A DNA stretch of 64,000 nt. Source: Embleya scabrispora. Its GTDB lineage: Bacteria > Actinomycetota > Actinomycetes > Streptomycetales > Streptomycetaceae. Numbering within the stretch: the first letter of the stretch is position 1; each line of letters opens with the position of its first letter. Location of the stretch: contig NZ_MWQN01000002.1 in assembly GCF_002024165.1 (NCBI RefSeq), positions 992,001-1,056,000 of the forward strand. Reading direction: 5' to 3'. A model generated the notes under the pieces. It was not told the origin of the DNA. It was given only the letters and a program-made list of their open reading frames with translations, and did not search any database. Made by a program: the position numbers and the translations under genes. Shown in pieces: positions 26,402 to 35,056 of this stretch.

Positions 26402-27778
26402 TCACGTGCGGGCGGCGAACCAGGCCAGGATACGAGGCGCCGACTCGATCCCGGACGGAATGTGCCCGATGTCGCCGAGATCGCTCACCCGGACGTCGGC
26501 GCCGTGCGCGGTCAGCGTACGGGCGCAACTCTCGGTGTTGGCGAACGGCACCTCCCGGTCGCCCCGGGCCGCGAAGAGGACGACGGGCACGCGCGGGCGC
26601 CACGCACACGTCGTGTCGTTCTCGCGCATCGCGGCGAGGAAGCGGCCTGCGGCCTCGTTGCGGCCGGCCAGGAACTCCGCCTGGAACAGCGCCTCTCGAC
26701 GGTCGGGTAGTCCGGCCAGGATCTGCGCCTCGGTGTGCCACCCGTCGAACAGGCGCAGCACGGTGTCCACTTGGTCGGGCAGAAAGACCTCCTCGGGGTG
26801 GCGGTACAGGGGGCGGGCCGCGTTCCAGCCCAGCACCAGATAGCCGACCGCGAGGTTGACCGCGCGCGCGTCGCCGGGAGTACCCATGGCGGCCGGCAGC
26901 ATCACGCCCTCCAGGTCGTAGGGCCCGCTCGCCGGGGCCAGTCCGCCCAGGGTCAGTCGTGGATCGGCGCCCGCGTCCAGGGTCTCGGCCAGCGCCATCG
27001 CGGCGTGCCCGCCCTGGGAGAACCCGGTGACCAGGACCCGCCCGTCGAGCCGGACACCCTCGCGTCGGGCCGGTTCGCGCGCCGCGCGCAGCAGGTCGAC
27101 GGACGCCGACGCCTCGGAGGCGGCGTGATCGTACGGGTGCCGGCCCGGGCCCAGACCGAGGCCGAGGTAGTCCGGCGCCACGGTGAAGTAGCCCGCGCCC
27201 GCGTAGAAGAGCGGGAATGCCCGGTTGTCGTCGGCCCGTTCGCCGGACGGCGCGCCGGCCTTCTCGACCGTGGTCCCGTGCTCGAAGGCGAGCACCCGCT
27301 GGGTCCGGGACCCGCCCCGGGGCACCGCGACCAGGCCACTGGCCACGGTCGGCCGTCCGGCCGCGTCGATCGTGCGGTAGACCACGACATAGGTGACCAC
27401 GCCGTATTCGGCCGGCGGCGCGTCCAGGTCGTAGGGCGACAACTGCTCGCGGACCCGGTCCCGATCGAGGACGTCCACGCGGCGTACCGAGACGACGCTG
27501 CCGCGCCCGTGCGCGGGAGCCCGGGCGGCGTCGGCCCGGCTCTCGGCGTCGGCCCGGCTCTCGGCGGGCGCCCGGTCGGCCCGGCCGGCCGCATGCGCCG
27601 GCGCGGCGCCGTTCGTGAGCAGCGGCAGGAGCAGCAGTGCCGCGCCGGCCGGCACGGCGACGGCCCGCCGGCCCCATCGGCGTCGGCGGGTCGTCGGCGT
27701 CCTTGCGGCGGTGTCGTCACCGACACGAACTCGCTTATTGGGCAAGGCATGTGGTGTCGCACTTCGAGTGGATCGCAT
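26402..27778 (-). CDS. Secreted lipase-like alpha/beta hydrolase
   Basis: A 458-residue hydrolase with a twin-Arg/Lys-rich N-terminus, a hydrophobic signal segment (AVPAGAALLLLPLLTNGAA) and signal cleavage near AHA-AG. After an Ala/Arg linker with two ESRADA repeats comes an alpha/beta hydrolase of the secretory lipase type: nucleophile elbow GFSQGGHA, catalytic Asp likely in ARGDREVPF and His in DIGHIP. Its substrate is an ester or peptide not identifiable here. It lies 107 bases downstream of the lanthipeptide synthetase on the same strand and could be co-transcribed. Confidence 0.85.
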   Translation of the reverse strand: MRSTRSATPHALPNKRVRVGDDTAARTPTTRRRRWGRRAVAVPAGAALLLLPLLTNGAAPAHAAGRADRAPAESRADAESRADAARAPAHGRGSVVSVRRVDVLDRDRVREQLSPYDLDAPPAEYGVVTYVVVYRTIDAAGRPTVASGLVAVPRGGSRTQRVLAFEHGTTVEKAGAPSGERADDNRAFPLFYAGAGYFTVAPDYLGLGLGPGRHPYDHAASEASASVDLLRAAREPARREGVRLDGRVLVTGFSQGGHAAMALAETLDAGADPRLTLGGLAPASGPYDLEGVMLPAAMGTPGDARAVNLAVGYLVLGWNAARPLYRHPEEVFLPDQVDTVLRLFDGWHTEAQILAGLPDRREALFQAEFLAGRNEAAGRFLAAMRENDTTCAWRPRVPVVLFAARGDREVPFANTESCARTLTAHGADVRVSDLGDIGHIPSGIESAPRILAWFAART

Positions 27779-27885
27779 ACCCGGAAACTAGCCGGCCGAG
27801 CCACTCCCGAGCACTCCGGTCACCACCCGCCTTCGGAGTGGGCCCGGACCCACCCCGAACCGGAGGCCACCACCAAACGCGCAGC

Positions 27886-30474
27886 TCACGGACTCGTCGT
27901 CGGCGCCAACAGCCGCTGCCCGCCGCGTTGTCGCACCCGGCGGAAGAAGGAGAGGACACCCGCGCTGCCCGTGCCCCACGCCGGGCTCGACGCGGTGCGG
28001 GAGTTGTCCGGCAGCAGGGGGCGGCGCGCGGTGCCGCCGCTGCGGGCCAGGATCAGGCCGATCACGTCCTCGGCGGCCCGCCACAGTTCGTCGTCGCCGG
28101 TCGCGACGGCGGCGTCCACGAGCAGTTCGCCGATGCCGGACAGGCCGCAACACTGGGACACCAGGCTCATCCGCGGCGCGAGGGAGTGGCACAACCGGGC
28201 GCAGCGCAGGCCCGGTTCGAGCAGCTTCGGGTCCCCATCCGCGACCCCGGCGGCGATCAGCGTCGTACCGATGCCGGCCATGCCGCGGCACCAGGACCCG
28301 AAGTTGCGGGCGGCGCCGGGGAGGGCGGCCGAGGCGAGCAGGTCGGGGGTGCGCGCGGCGAGGTCGGCCAGACCCTCCCGGGCGGCGGCGTGCACGGCCG
28401 GCGCCGCGTGGGGGTCGGTGCGCCGGTAGGCGTCGAGGAAGTACACGATGCCGGCCCGGCCGTGCGCGAACCCGTGGGCGTAGGCCGCACGGGAGGAGGC
28501 CGGGGGCAGCCCGAGTTCGTCGGGTCCAGGCTCGCCGTGGCGGGCCACGAGCAGGCCGGCGCAGTGCGCGGCGGCGGCCAGGTGTACGCCCGCCCGCTCC
28601 GGGTCGCCCGCCGCCCGAGCCGCGGCGGCCAGGAGCAGGTGTCCGGTGCCGCCGCCGGCCGCGCCGCCGATCTGGTCGCCGGTGTCGTCGTAGGGCCTCG
28701 CCGCGGGCGGCGTGTCCGGGGCCGGCGCACCGCCCGGCAGGTCGGCGGCGGCCCAGAGGAAGAGGTCGACGCCGGTGCGGCCGGTGTACAACGTGTCGGA
28801 CAGTTCGCCCAGTTCCGGGTGGGCCGCGGTGCGGTGGGCGAGGTGCGCGACGGCGCCGGCGACGTCCGGGCGGTCGGTGTGGTGCAGCAGTTCGAGGCCG
28901 ACGCCGGCGGCGCCCACGTACAGGGTCAGCGTCGAGCCGGGACGCGGGCCCGAGGCGGCGGGCCAGTCGGCGACACCGCGCACACAGGCGGCGACGGTGT
29001 GGCCGATCACGTCGTCCAGGAGCGCGGCGGTGACCCGGGGCGGCGCCGGCAGTCGGCGGCCGGGCGCCGGTTCGGGCCGCCCGGCCCGCAACCGCCGCGC
29101 GCAGGCGGACCGTTCGGCCGGATCGGGGCTGAGCAGCGCGGCCACCATGGCCCGGACCGGCCGATGGGCGACCCCGGGCAGCGCGGCGGCCAGGCAGGCG
29201 AGCGTACGCTGACGGTTCACCGCCGGATCGGGGTCGACGATCACCGGGTCGAGGCCGGTCAGCGCGTAGTGCAGCGTGGCGCCCAGCGCGTACAGGTCGT
29301 CGACCGGGACCGGCGAGCCGCCGTCCGGATCGGGCGCCGGGGTGTAGCCGGGAGTGCCGCCGGCCGGGCGGCGGGTGTCCAGCGCGCTGATCCCGAAGTC
29401 GACGATCCGGGCGTTGCCGTCGGCGTCCAGCACCACGTTGGCCGGCTTGAGGTCGCACACCACCACGCCGCGCTCGTGGATGCCGTCGAGCACCGCGAGC
29501 AGTCGGCGGGCCAACTCGGAGATCCGTCGGCCGGAGCGGGCGTCGCCCGGGTAGGGGCCGTGGCCGAGCACATCGCGGCGCAGATCGCCGGGGCCACAAT
29601 CGGTGGTGACCAGGTACTCGTCCTCGCCGTGCCGCAGGTGGTCGATCACCCGGGGCACGCCGTCGAGGCCGGACAGCGCGCCCAGCACCGCGCGTTCGTG
29701 CCGCAGCCGGTCCCTGGCGTCCAGGCCGCCGCCGTCCTCCCCGGCGTACGCCCGGGCCTGTTTGATCACCACGCGGTCGCCGGTCGCGTTGTCGAGGGCG
29801 CGGTAGACGTCGCCGTGCGGGGAGCGGGCGATGCCACCGGTGAGCCGGTACCGGCCGCCGATCAGCCGGGCGGTGCGGCCGGGCGTGGGCGCGGCGGCGC
29901 CGAACGGGTCCGCGGCCCAAGGGGGTTGCCGATAGCGCACGGTGGCCCGGCCCGGAAAGCGCTGCCCATCGGGGCCGGTCATCACCAGCGCCGCGTCATC
30001 GCCGCCGCTCGCCCGGAAGGGCCCGTACCGGTAGTAGACGGGAGCGTCGGGCCGGACCCGGCGGTCGCCGAGCACCCGCGGCCCGCCGCGACCGGCCAGC
30101 GCCTCGGCGAGTTCCCGGCCGAGCGCGGCCACGTCCCGCTCGCGCGGGTAGACGGTGATCGCCTTGCCGACGAGGGCGGGATCGCGGACGCCGGCGTTGA
30201 TCTCCTCCAGCACGGCGGTGCCGGCCGCGAACTTGGCCAGGCAGGTGTACCGCAGCAGCACCGGGACCAGCAGGTCCAGCGTCTCGGTGAAGTCCTCGGG
30301 GCGGGTCGAGACGTGCAACTTCCACCCGTGGTCCATCGGAGGCATGCGCGGATCGAACAGGTGGAGCCAGACCGAGTCCGCACGGTGACGTCGATCGTGG
30401 CCGGCGATCAGCGTGTCCAGACGCCGACTCAGGTCCTGTACGGATCCGTCGGGGACCGCCCGCACCTTGCCCAC
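27886..30474 (-). CDS. lanL: LanL-type lanthionine synthetase (lyase-kinase-cyclase) with CCG zinc site
   Basis: An 862-residue three-domain enzyme. Residues 1-205 form the phosphoSer/Thr lyase domain (VYYRYGPF at about 146-153). Residues 205-470 form a Ser/Thr kinase: Lys238 (VVIKQ), catalytic Asp341 (VVCDLKPANV) and DFG Asp359. Residues 495-850 form a LanC-like cyclase: SWCRGMAGIG with Cys729 and SQCCGLSGIG with Cys775-Cys776. Class III enzymes lack zinc ligands, so this is class IV-like, but the usual Cys-His (CHG) is replaced by Cys-Cys, as in the CCG group of LanM enzymes. The GTG at 30474 has AAGGAG six bases upstream; GTG at 30516 is an alternative. The precursor gene lies 199 bases upstream. 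Confidence 0.88.
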   Translation of the reverse strand: MGKVRAVPDGSVQDLSRRLDTLIAGHDRRHRADSVWLHLFDPRMPPMDHGWKLHVSTRPEDFTETLDLLVPVLLRYTCLAKFAAGTAVLEEINAGVRDPALVGKAITVYPRERDVAALGRELAEALAGRGGPRVLGDRRVRPDAPVYYRYGPFRASGGDDAALVMTGPDGQRFPGRATVRYRQPPWAADPFGAAAPTPGRTARLIGGRYRLTGGIARSPHGDVYRALDNATGDRVVIKQARAYAGEDGGGLDARDRLRHERAVLGALSGLDGVPRVIDHLRHGEDEYLVTTDCGPGDLRRDVLGHGPYPGDARSGRRISELARRLLAVLDGIHERGVVVCDLKPANVVLDADGNARIVDFGISALDTRRPAGGTPGYTPAPDPDGGSPVPVDDLYALGATLHYALTGLDPVIVDPDPAVNRQRTLACLAAALPGVAHRPVRAMVAALLSPDPAERSACARRLRAGRPEPAPGRRLPAPPRVTAALLDDVIGHTVAACVRGVADWPAASGPRPGSTLTLYVGAAGVGLELLHHTDRPDVAGAVAHLAHRTAAHPELGELSDTLYTGRTGVDLFLWAAADLPGGAPAPDTPPAARPYDDTGDQIGGAAGGGTGHLLLAAAARAAGDPERAGVHLAAAAHCAGLLVARHGEPGPDELGLPPASSRAAYAHGFAHGRAGIVYFLDAYRRTDPHAAPAVHAAAREGLADLAARTPDLLASAALPGAARNFGSWCRGMAGIGTTLIAAGVADGDPKLLEPGLRCARLCHSLAPRMSLVSQCCGLSGIGELLVDAAVATGDDELWRAAEDVIGLILARSGGTARRPLLPDNSRTASSPAWGTGSAGVLSFFRRVRQRGGQRLLAPTTSP

Positions 30475-30673
30475 GTCCGCTCCTTGCTGTTCCGCGTCGG
30501 GTGGTTCCGAACACACCGCCCGCCGAGCGACCGCGCGTCCGCTCGGGGAGCGTCGTCCACTGGCGCTGTGCGCGGTACGGGGCCGCGCGCCCCGCGCGGA
30601 TGCGTGATCCGTGCGGGGCGGCCGGATCGATGGGCTCCGGGCCGGATCCGGTGTTCGGCGGGTGACGGGCCGG

Positions 30674-30841
30674 TCAGGCCCAGTCGCACCCCACGCGGGT
30701 GGTGGCGGTCACCCACGGGTCGGCCAGACACGACTCGATCCGGCGTTCCGGGTTGGTCTCGTCCTCGAACTCGACCAGTTCCTCCTCGACCTCGACGTCG
30801 AGCGGTCCGGCGTCGCGGATCTCTACCTTCACGGGGCTCAT
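30674..30841 (-). CDS. lanA: Lanthipeptide precursor peptide
   Basis: A 55-residue peptide. The leader (about residues 1-35) is strongly acidic (EVEEELVEFEDETNPE), typical of class III/IV leaders. The probable core is ESCLADPWVTATTRVGCDWA, with Ser37, Thr45, Thr47 and Thr48 as dehydration sites and Cys38 and Cys52 as thiol donors, allowing at most two thioether rings. The ATG at 30841 has AAGGA five bases upstream. It directly precedes lanL on the same strand. No leader peptidase or ABC exporter gene is nearby. Confidence 0.85.
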   Translation of the reverse strand: MSPVKVEIRDAGPLDVEVEEELVEFEDETNPERRIESCLADPWVTATTRVGCDWA

Positions 30842-31209
30842 TTCGATCCTTCCTGCGGCAGTGGCGGGCAGATCAGTACACGAACCTTCGCGGTGGTCGG
30901 CCGATCCCGGTCGCCGCCACACACCTGTGTCCTCCGGTGCTGGTGGGGCGGGTGGGCCGCCGTTCCGCGCCAATAGTCTCCACGCTGCGCAACAAAAGGA
31001 GAACGTCACGAATCAGACGACTTATGGCGCGATTTCGCGTGCGTGAACGGGATTCGACGACCCCGATTCGGGACACGGGCGCGCGCCGCCGGCAGACCCG
31101 CCTTCGACCCCGACGCGATCACCGCGTCGGCGGGCCCGTGCCCGCCCCGCCGGCTCCCGGAGTGGGGGCGCCGGCCACCGGCTGGTTGTCGTGTGCGCAC
31201 AATGGCGGC
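30842..31209. other. Divergent promoter region between lanA and the phosphatase-like gene
   Basis: About 370 bases without a supported gene. Short open frames here lack ribosome sites and coding bias. It must hold the lanA promoter on the minus strand, probably in the more AT-rich stretch near 30970-31030, and the promoter of the plus-strand gene at 31210. Confidence 0.5.
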
Positions 31210-32031
31210 ATGACGACGCCGAACATCCCACCGTCGCCCGACGAGTTGCTCCGGCACCTGATCGCGACCCGCATCGCGGGCCCGATCGCCACCCCACGGG
31301 AGGTCAACCTCCGGCACTACGCCGAACTGGTCCGCGGAAACCTGCGTTTTTGGCTCGGCCTGGACCTGGGCGACCGCTGGAAGACCGAGGAGGACGTGCT
31401 CGCCGTGATGGTCGAGCGCGCGGGCGTGGACCCGAACCCCGAACACCGCGCCGGCCAGGACACCATCGACCCCGAGTTGACCCTGGCCGCCCTCGACCGG
31501 ATGGCCGCCGTACTGCGCGACGCCGCGGCCCGCCGACTGCGCGTGCTCGTCGCCACCGGCCACCCCGGCGGCCTGCTCGACGTACACCGCGCCATCGCCG
31601 AGTCGTTGAGCGCGGCCGGCGCCACCGTCATCGACATCCCGCGCCACCTGCGCACCACCGAGGGGGACGACGAAACCTGGGGCGACGTGCGCCAGTTCGG
31701 CGGTGTCGCGGTCCTGGAACGCGGGGCCACCCTGTGGCACACGCACGCCCCGCAACCGATGAGCGCGATCCTGGACGCGCTCGCGGAGAGCGGCCGACCC
31801 CGCCCCGACCTCGTGGTCGCCGACCACGGCTGGGCGGGCCGCGCCGGGCAACACGGCATCCCCACCGTCGCGTTCGCCGACAGCAACGACCCGGCGCTGT
31901 TCCTCGGCGAGGCCGAGGGCACGGTCACGGTGACCGTCCCGCTCGACGACCACATCGTCGACGCCCGCGACTACGCCCCGATGACCGCCTACCTCCTGGC
32001 CGCCGCCGGCTTGTCCGCCCAGGCCCGCTGA
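31210..32031 (+). CDS. Conserved actinobacterial phosphatase-like protein
   Basis: A 273-residue protein of a family conserved in streptomycetes and commonly labelled phosphatase. Recognisable blocks are NLRHYAELVRGNLRFWLGLD, VLVATGHPGGLLDVHRAIAE, TLWHTHAPQPM and DLVVADHGWAGRAGQHGIPT. The His/Asp-rich loops suggest a metal site, but no reaction is established. The start ATG lies just after CACAAT, suggesting a nearly leaderless message. A perfect palindromic terminator follows. Confidence 0.75.
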   Translation: MTTPNIPPSPDELLRHLIATRIAGPIATPREVNLRHYAELVRGNLRFWLGLDLGDRWKTEEDVLAVMVERAGVDPNPEHRAGQDTIDPELTLAALDRMAAVLRDAAARRLRVLVATGHPGGLLDVHRAIAESLSAAGATVIDIPRHLRTTEGDDETWGDVRQFGGVAVLERGATLWHTHAPQPMSAILDALAESGRPRPDLVVADHGWAGRAGQHGIPTVAFADSNDPALFLGEAEGTVTVTVPLDDHIVDARDYAPMTAYLLAAAGLSAQAR

Positions 32032-32053
32032 CCACACCGATCCGCCGACCAAC

Positions 32054-32083
32054 CGGCCCGGGACACGATCGTGTCCCGGGCCG
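32054..32083 (+). terminator. Perfect 30-bp palindrome terminator
   Basis: Bases 32054-32083 form a perfect palindrome centred on GATC (arms CGGCCCGGGACACGA and its complement), 22 bases after the stop at 32031. No T run follows. Confidence 0.8.
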
Positions 32084-32155
32084 TCGTCGCACCCGCGCCG
32101 TCACCGCCCGCGCGCCGCCGCCGCGTGCCCGATCCGACCGGTCGCGCCGCACGGT

Positions 32156-32530
32156 GACAACCTCGGCGCGTACGCCGCCACCGCCGCGCCGGACGCCGCC
32201 AGGAGCGGACGGCAACGGGTTTTCCGCGGCGGCCACTTCGCGTTGCTCGTGGTCTTCGTGTTGGTGCTGTCGGGAGCCGACGCGGTTCGGCTGCCCTGTG
32301 CCGGGCTCACCCTGCACGGCTGCTTCCACGCCGCGGGGTGCCGATGGCCGCGGCCGCCGAGGTGGTCTCGGCCGAACTTCGGGGCAGCGGGCCGGTGTTG
32401 GTGCAGACCGGACAGGCCCTCGCCCGCTTCGTCTGCCCGATCGCCTTCGGCGCCGCCCCGCACTCACCTCCGCCGCGGTCACGCTCCTGGCCGTGATCGT
32501 TGTCGCGGCCGGTCCCGTCTCGGCGACTAC
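32156..32530 (+). pseudogene. C-terminal remnant of an MFS transporter
   Basis: Three frames in succession give typical late MFS sequence: VFVLVLSGADAVRLPCAGLT then FHAAG (to about 32337), next frame GVPMAAAAEVVSAELRGSG and QTGQALARFVCPIAFGAA (32340-32460), next frame LTSAAVTLLAVIVVAA (from 32463). Two one-base losses and the missing N-terminal half show it is a decayed gene. Where it begins is uncertain. Confidence 0.65.
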
Positions 32531-32624
32531 GGGGCGGATCTGTACGGCGCTGTCGGAGGCGCCGAGGTGGCGTATCCGAGCTGATGGGCCGTGGGGCTCA
32601 TGGCGCTGCCGAGGGTGGGGCGGG

Positions 32625-33059
32625 TCAGGAACGGGGGCGGCGGGCCGGGGTGGGGCGCTCCTGCTCCTTGGCCTCCTTGGCCTCCCTGGCCTGGTTCTTC
32701 TCCTTGATTCGGACCGCTTCCTTGCGGACGTCGGCTTGGACGGCGCGCTCGTGGAGCAGCCACTCCGGGCCCTCCTCCTTCAGCGCGTCGATCTGCTCGG
32801 TGGTCAGCGCCTCGGTGATCCCGCCGCGCGCGAGCCCGGCGATGGACACGCCCAGCTTCGCCGCGACCACGGGACGGGGGTGCGGGCCGTTGGCGCGCAG
32901 CTCGCGCAGCCACTGCGGCGGGTCGGCCTGAAGTGCGTTCAGTTCGTCGCGGGAGACGACACCTTCCCGGAACTCGGCGGGGGTGGCCTCGAGGTATACG
33001 CCCAGCTTCTTCGCCGCGGTCGCGGGCTTCATCGTCTGGGTGGTCTTGTGCGACGTCAT
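32625..33059 (-). CDS. DUF5997 family protein
   Basis: A 144-residue actinobacterial DUF5997 protein, with KPATAAKKLGVYLEATPAEF at the start, HPRPVVAAKLGVSIAGLARG in the middle and a Lys/Glu/Ala-rich basic tail. It may contain a winged-helix-like DNA-binding region (VVAAKLGVSIAGLARGGI). It is divergent from a LysR substrate-binding protein gene only 55 bases away; this pairing is frequent in streptomycetes and suggests that the two act together, perhaps as split DNA-binding and sensing parts. Confidence 0.85.
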   Translation of the reverse strand: MTSHKTTQTMKPATAAKKLGVYLEATPAEFREGVVSRDELNALQADPPQWLRELRANGPHPRPVVAAKLGVSIAGLARGGITEALTTEQIDALKEEGPEWLLHERAVQADVRKEAVRIKEKNQAREAKEAKEQERPTPARRPRS

Positions 33060-33114
33060 GGGGTCAAGAGTAGCGACCGTGTGCGGTGCCGCCGATCATG
33101 GCCGGTAACCTGAC

Positions 33115-33915
33115 GTGGTGACAGGCGCGGAAACACCCTCTTCGTTCCGGCTCGCCTACGTTCCGGGGGTGACCCCCGCCAAATGGGTGCGGATCTGGAA
33201 CGAGCGGTTGCCCGACGTGTCCCTGACGTTGCTCGCGGTGACCGCCGCCGATGCGGGCGAGGCGCTGCGGGGCGGTGGCGCGGACGCGGGTCTGGTGCGG
33301 TTGCCGATGGATCGGACCGGGCTGAACACGATCCCCATGTACACCGAGACCACCGTGGTCGTGATCCCCAAGGACCACGACGTGACGGCGGTTGACGAGG
33401 TCTCCGTCGACGACCTGGCCGACTTCGTGCTGCTGCACCCGCTGGACGACCCGCTCGACTGGACCGGCGGCCCGCCCGGCGTCCCGGCCAAGGAGCGGCC
33501 GGCAACCACGGCGGACGCGATCGAGCTGGTGGCGGCCGGGGTGGGGCTGCTGATCGTCCCGCAGTCGCTGGCCCGACTGCACCACCGCAAGGACCTGACG
33601 TATCGACCGCTGACCGGGGCGGGCGAGACGACCGACGATGCGGCCGACGTGCCGCAGTCGCGGGTCGCGCTGGCCTGGCCGGAGGGGGAGCCCTCCGAGC
33701 TGATGGAGGAATTCATCGGCATCATCCGGGGACGGACGGTCAACAGCTCGCGCGGACGTACACCCACCCCACCGCAGCCCAAGTCGGCGAAGGCGGCGGC
33801 CAAACGCCCCGACACACGCCACAAGCCGAGCGGCACCGGCGCAACCGGCCGGGGCTCACGCGGCGGCCCAGGCTCCGGCAAATCCGGCAAACGCGGAAAA
33901 CCCCGCGGCCGCTGA
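33115..33915 (+). CDS. LysR-type substrate-binding domain protein without DNA-binding domain
   Basis: A 266-residue protein matching the C-terminal effector-binding domain of LysR regulators (FRLAYVPGVTPAKWVRIWNE through AGVGLLIVPQSLARLHHRKD), with no N-terminal helix-turn-helix. The last 55 residues are a Lys/Arg/Gly/Pro-rich tail (SGKSGKRGKPRGR) that could contact nucleic acid. GTG start at 33115 or 33118, with no clear ribosome site. It is divergent from the DUF5997 gene. Confidence 0.82.
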   Translation: MVTGAETPSSFRLAYVPGVTPAKWVRIWNERLPDVSLTLLAVTAADAGEALRGGGADAGLVRLPMDRTGLNTIPMYTETTVVVIPKDHDVTAVDEVSVDDLADFVLLHPLDDPLDWTGGPPGVPAKERPATTADAIELVAAGVGLLIVPQSLARLHHRKDLTYRPLTGAGETTDDAADVPQSRVALAWPEGEPSELMEEFIGIIRGRTVNSSRGRTPTPPQPKSAKAAAKRPDTRHKPSGTGATGRGSRGGPGSGKSGKRGKPRGR

Positions 33916-34340
33916 CCGGGGCGGGCGTCCGTGGTCGAACCGCGCAACGCACCCGCCGCATCCGCGCACGCACCTCACGCACGCGCTCCACGCACCCGCA
34001 CACGCGCCTCACCTGCGCACGCGCCACGCGTCTCGCCCGCGTACGCGCTGCACGCGTCTCACTGCGCACGCGCCACGCGTCTCGCCTGCGTACGCGCTGC
34101 ACGCGTCTCGCCCGCGCACGCGCCACGCGTCTCACCTGCGCACGCGCTGCAGGCGTCTCGCCCGCGCACGCGCTGCACGCGTCTCGCCCCCGCGCACGCG
34201 CGCTTCGCCCGCTTTGCCTGCGCACAGGCCCCGCCCCGGTCCCCGCGCCCGCTTCGCCCCCGCACCGGCCCCGCTCCCGCCCCCGCCCCCGCACCGGCCC
34301 CGCTCCGGGCGCACAGGCTCCGCTTCCGCGTTCGTTTGTC
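33916..34340. other. Non-coding region dominated by simple repeats
   Basis: No gene is supported in these 425 bases. It contains the 25-bp tandem repeat described separately and, from about 34200 to 34320, GC-rich imperfect CCCGCACCGGCCCCGCT-like repeats. It separates two convergent units. Confidence 0.7.
34018..34193. repeat. Seven tandem copies of a ~25-bp unit
   Basis: The unit YACGCGCYRCACGCGTCTCG plus CCCGCG recurs about seven times with 24-26-bp spacing and few substitutions. Each copy contains the palindrome ACGCGT. Confidence 0.85.
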
Positions 34341-34979
34341 TTACCAGCGCACGTGCCTTGTGCGCAGTATGCGGTGGGTCAGGCGGACGGCGGGTGGGAA
34401 TACGTGTCGGATTGCGGGCTCTCGGTCGGCGGGTACCCCTTCGAGGAGCCAGGACAGGAACTGCGCGCCCTCGACCAGGTAGAGCGGTGATCGCTGGGCC
34501 ACGTCGAAGTGGGCCCACTCGCGCGGCGTGATCAGCGTCGAGACCAGCGGGAGCAGGGTCGCGTCCTCGAAGTCGAGGTGCGCGGTGAGCGCGGTGTCCA
34601 ACCGCGTCACATATTCGAACGTGCGGCTCGCCGGCCCGCGTCCGCTCAGGCAGTCGTCGATGGTGGCCACCAGTTCGTCCAGCCGGTGGTGCTCCTCCGC
34701 CATCGCCGCCGTCAGCCGGTGCAGTGGAGACCCCCGGTCGGACATCTCGCGCAGCACCGGCCACAGGGTGGCGTCCTCGGCCCGGTGATGGAGGGTGAGG
34801 TAGTGCCGGAACCGGTTCCACCCGGGGCCGGCCACCGGCACGCAGGTCCGCGCCCATTCGACCAGGTCGGCCAGGTCCCGGCGCAGCGCGTGGTGGACCG
34901 CGTGGATCAGGAGCGGATCGGGGCGCGGCCCGTCGGCGGTACGGCCGTGATGCGAACGGGACGGGACGGTCGAGGGCAT
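34341..34979 (-). CDS. Hemerythrin-like (HHE) domain protein
   Basis: A 212-residue helical protein of the hemerythrin/HHE cation-binding family. Candidate ligands lie on four helices: LIHAVHHALRRDL, HYLTLHHRAED, EEHHRLDELV and HLDFEDATLLPLV. Such proteins bind a diiron centre and sense or carry oxygen or nitric oxide. The ATG at 34979 has GAGGAG seven bases upstream. It lies 77 bases after the qcrB-like gene on the same strand, suggesting a respiratory or redox link. Confidence 0.88.
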   Translation of the reverse strand: MPSTVPSRSHHGRTADGPRPDPLLIHAVHHALRRDLADLVEWARTCVPVAGPGWNRFRHYLTLHHRAEDATLWPVLREMSDRGSPLHRLTAAMAEEHHRLDELVATIDDCLSGRGPASRTFEYVTRLDTALTAHLDFEDATLLPLVSTLITPREWAHFDVAQRSPLYLVEGAQFLSWLLEGVPADREPAIRHVFPPAVRLTHRILRTRHVRW

Positions 34980-35056
34980 GCCGGATCTCCTCGGGGCGGC
35001 GGTGTGGGCGGCGAGGTGTGCGGAGGCGGCCTGCGGGAGGGGCCGCCCCGGGCCGG

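Noticed and set aside
30873-31076. 67-codon minus-strand frame upstream of lanA as a second precursor peptide
   Set aside because: No ribosome site, Arg-rich composition and no Ser/Thr/Cys core pattern.
34018-34193. Coding repeat protein
   Set aside because: Units of 24-26 bp are not multiples of three and the frames have no plausible start or ribosome site.
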